The position numbers and the translations under genes were made by a program. The notes beneath the pieces were generated by a model. The model ran no database searches, had not been told where the DNA came from, and worked only from the letters and a program-made list of their open reading frames with translations. Below, piece by piece: positions 6,769-7,753 of a stretch of 7,753 nt of DNA. Source of the stretch: Lentihominibacter faecis. Its GTDB lineage: Bacteria > Bacillota > Clostridia > Peptostreptococcales > Anaerovoracaceae. Location: positions 1 through 7,753 of the forward strand of contig NZ_JACRWC010000052.1 in the NCBI RefSeq assembly GCF_014306095.1, written 5' to 3'. Positions within the stretch are counted from its first letter, which is position 1. Each line of letters starts with the position of its first letter.

Positions 6769-6847
6769 GTGGATATGGATGTCTCCCCTCGCTTAGTCCT
6801 CGGAGCTATGCTCCTGCGGAATCGCTCCGGGAGACATCCATATCCAC
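6769..6847. repeat. 79-base palindromic element with perfect 19-base arms
   Basis: The arms 6769-6787 and 6829-6847 are exact reverse complements over 19 bases. The 41-base centre contains a further hairpin, GGAGC-TAT-GCTCC (6802-6814), flanked by partly pairing GC-rich bases. It starts 12 bases after the gltX stop. No T-run follows on the plus strand, so it is not a standard terminator. The size, nested hairpins and intergenic position resemble dispersed palindromic repeats of the REP/MITE kind. The copy number in the genome is not visible here. Confidence 0.7.
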
Positions 6848-6973
6848 AGGTCATCAGAAGACCCAATCAGCATACCGTACCGTATCCCTGAGCGGAAGCG
6901 GAATCGTTCAGCCAGCTTCCCGGCTCTATCGTGCAGTGGAATCGACTTGAATATAAAATCCTATGTATAAACG
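6848..6973. other. Spacer without a recognisable gene
   Basis: These 126 bases hold no credible reading frame, tRNA or promoter. GGAATCG occurs at 6900-6906 and 6938-6944, and also inside the palindrome centre at 6818-6824, which may hint that this stretch is related to the element or may be chance. Confidence 0.4.
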
Positions 6974-7009
6974 AACTGCTGCATCCTTAGTTGGGTGCAG
7001 CAGTTTTTT
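6974..7009 (+). terminator. Intrinsic terminator between gltX and the NERD gene
   Basis: A 13-base stem (6974-6986 with 6993-7005, one G-T wobble) and 6-base loop end in a run of six Ts (7004-7009). It is best formed for plus-strand transcripts, so it would end gltX or whatever is transcribed across 6757-6973. On the minus strand the tail is a poorer T-run, yet it lies about 33 bases past the NERD gene stop and may serve both convergent genes. Confidence 0.85.
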
Positions 7010-7041
7010 ACGCTTGCTTTACAGTTGTTCATAAAACGCTA

Positions 7042-7753
7042 TCATAGATTACATGTATATCTACATTTAGGGTAATTGCTGCATCCGCAAAACTGACCAT
7101 AGCGACCATTCCTCGTTATGAGCTTTCCACCGCATCTAGGACAAATCCCCTTCTGCACCTGCGATTGATTATATCGTACACGTTTTCGTATCTGCTCTAC
7201 ATGTTCTGCACGTTGTTCTTTAGAATTATTACTGCTGTTATGAATTACAAAGGCTATCTGTTCCAGTTCCTGATTTGAAAATATCATTGAATGATACTGC
7301 CTGATTACCCTTAATAAATCACTCGTGTAAATTACATTTTGCGAAGTATTTACTTTGATTGTACTATGTTGGGAAAAAACTACGATAGAAATAAACTTAT
7401 CTCTTGAAAGATTTAAAATTTCCTGCAAAGCTCTTATATGCGCCATATTCTGTTTTAGCGGGTTTCGAAAGGAATACTTATGTCCATACATATTTTTTGT
7501 CCATTGCTCTCCATGTTCACTGCCCATAATCCATCCTGAATAGTTCTTTGTTTCAACGACAAAAATTCCATGAACAGAAACAACGACATGATCAATTTGT
7601 GTGGTTCCAAACCTACTTTGTACTAGAAGGTTATTTAAAACCTTATATTCATCTTCTGGCAATCTTCTTAAAATGTCAGCGACTCGTCGCTCTCCTTTTG
7701 CTCCCCGTATTTGAGGGTCGTATTTCCCAAGTTGATATGCAACATATGCAATG
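7042..7753 (-). CDS. NERD-domain protein with topoisomerase-type zinc finger (5' partial)
   Basis: The frame runs from the window edge to a TGA at 7042-7044, giving 236 visible residues with the N-terminus missing. The NERD domain (nuclease-related, proposed PD-(D/E)XK-like fold) begins at GAKGERR (visible residues 17-23). It has the core IDHVVV (D54) and VVETKNY (E67, K69), with NPLKQN at 97-102. A C4 zinc finger like those at the C-terminus of topoisomerase I ends the protein: CPRC at 204-207 and CSNYPKC with C224 and C230. The architecture suggests a DNA- or RNA-acting protein, but no function is established for it here. The visible start ([12 protein letters not shown]) suggests a longer N-terminus. 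A TTG at 7660-7662 is not the start, because NERD residues precede it. The gene is convergent with gltX and clearly more A/T-rich than the other genes, which suggests later acquisition. Confidence 0.88.
   Translation of the reverse strand, partial: IAYVAYQLGKYDPQIRGAKGERRVADILRRLPEDEYKVLNNLLVQSRFGTTQIDHVVVSVHGIFVVETKNYSGWIMGSEHGEQWTKNMYGHKYSFRNPLKQNMAHIRALQEILNLSRDKFISIVVFSQHSTIKVNTSQNVIYTSDLLRVIRQYHSMIFSNQELEQIAFVIHNSSNNSKEQRAEHVEQIRKRVRYNQSQVQKGICPRCGGKLITRNGRYGQFCGCSNYPKCRYTCNL

Noticed and set aside
6769..6847. Palindrome as the gltX terminator
   Set aside because: No T-run follows the 3' arm, and a proper terminator with six Ts lies further on at 6974-7009.
7660..7662. TTG as the start of the NERD gene
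   Set aside because: The frame stays open upstream to the window edge and encodes the conserved beginning of the NERD domain (GAKGERR), so the true start lies outside.

Overview
The window reads as ordinary chromosomal DNA of a Gram-positive anaerobe of the Firmicutes, most likely class Clostridia. The evidence is strong AAGGAG-type ribosome binding sites, sigma-A style promoters, intrinsic terminators with T-tracts, a SmtB/CadC-type regulator with a CadA/ZntA pump, and a class I glutamyl-tRNA synthetase with the N-terminal lead seen in clostridial versions. A family such as Anaerovoracaceae would fit, but that is a guess. Four complete genes and two partial genes are supported. No tRNA, rRNA, CRISPR array or intact insertion sequence was found.

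Layout. Bases 1-213 hold the end of a membrane permease, probably of the NCS1 (nucleobase/hydantoin) family. A short hairpin follows, then hydA (322-1749), a dihydropyrimidinase/hydantoinase with a complete binuclear metal site, closed by a strong terminator (1784-1820). Permease and hydA plausibly form an uptake-plus-ring-opening unit for pyrimidine or hydantoin-like compounds. About 315 bases without a convincing gene follow. A metal-resistance operon comes next: a near-consensus promoter with a palindrome over its -10 box (2136-2169), an ArsR-family metal sensor (2219-2575), and a Zn/Cd/Pb P-type ATPase (2568-4937) whose start codon lies inside the last codons of the sensor gene. The sensor would release the promoter when metal rises, and the pump would export the metal. 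The pump carries an extreme His/Cys-rich N-terminal tail.

A separate promoter (4966-4994) and a structured leader precede gltX (glutamate--tRNA ligase; chosen start 5095, end 6756). Downstream lie a 79-base palindrome with perfect 19-base arms (6769-6847), a stretch without a gene, and a terminator (6974-7009). The last gene, on the minus strand and cut by the window edge (7042-7753), encodes a NERD-domain protein with a topoisomerase-type C4 zinc finger. It is visibly more A/T-rich than its neighbours.

No wholly new multi-gene system is evident. The items most worth a second look are the three-block Cys/His metal tail of the pump, the sensor that keeps ligands of both known metal sites, the displaced ribosome binding site of gltX, the large palindrome, and the compositionally odd NERD gene.
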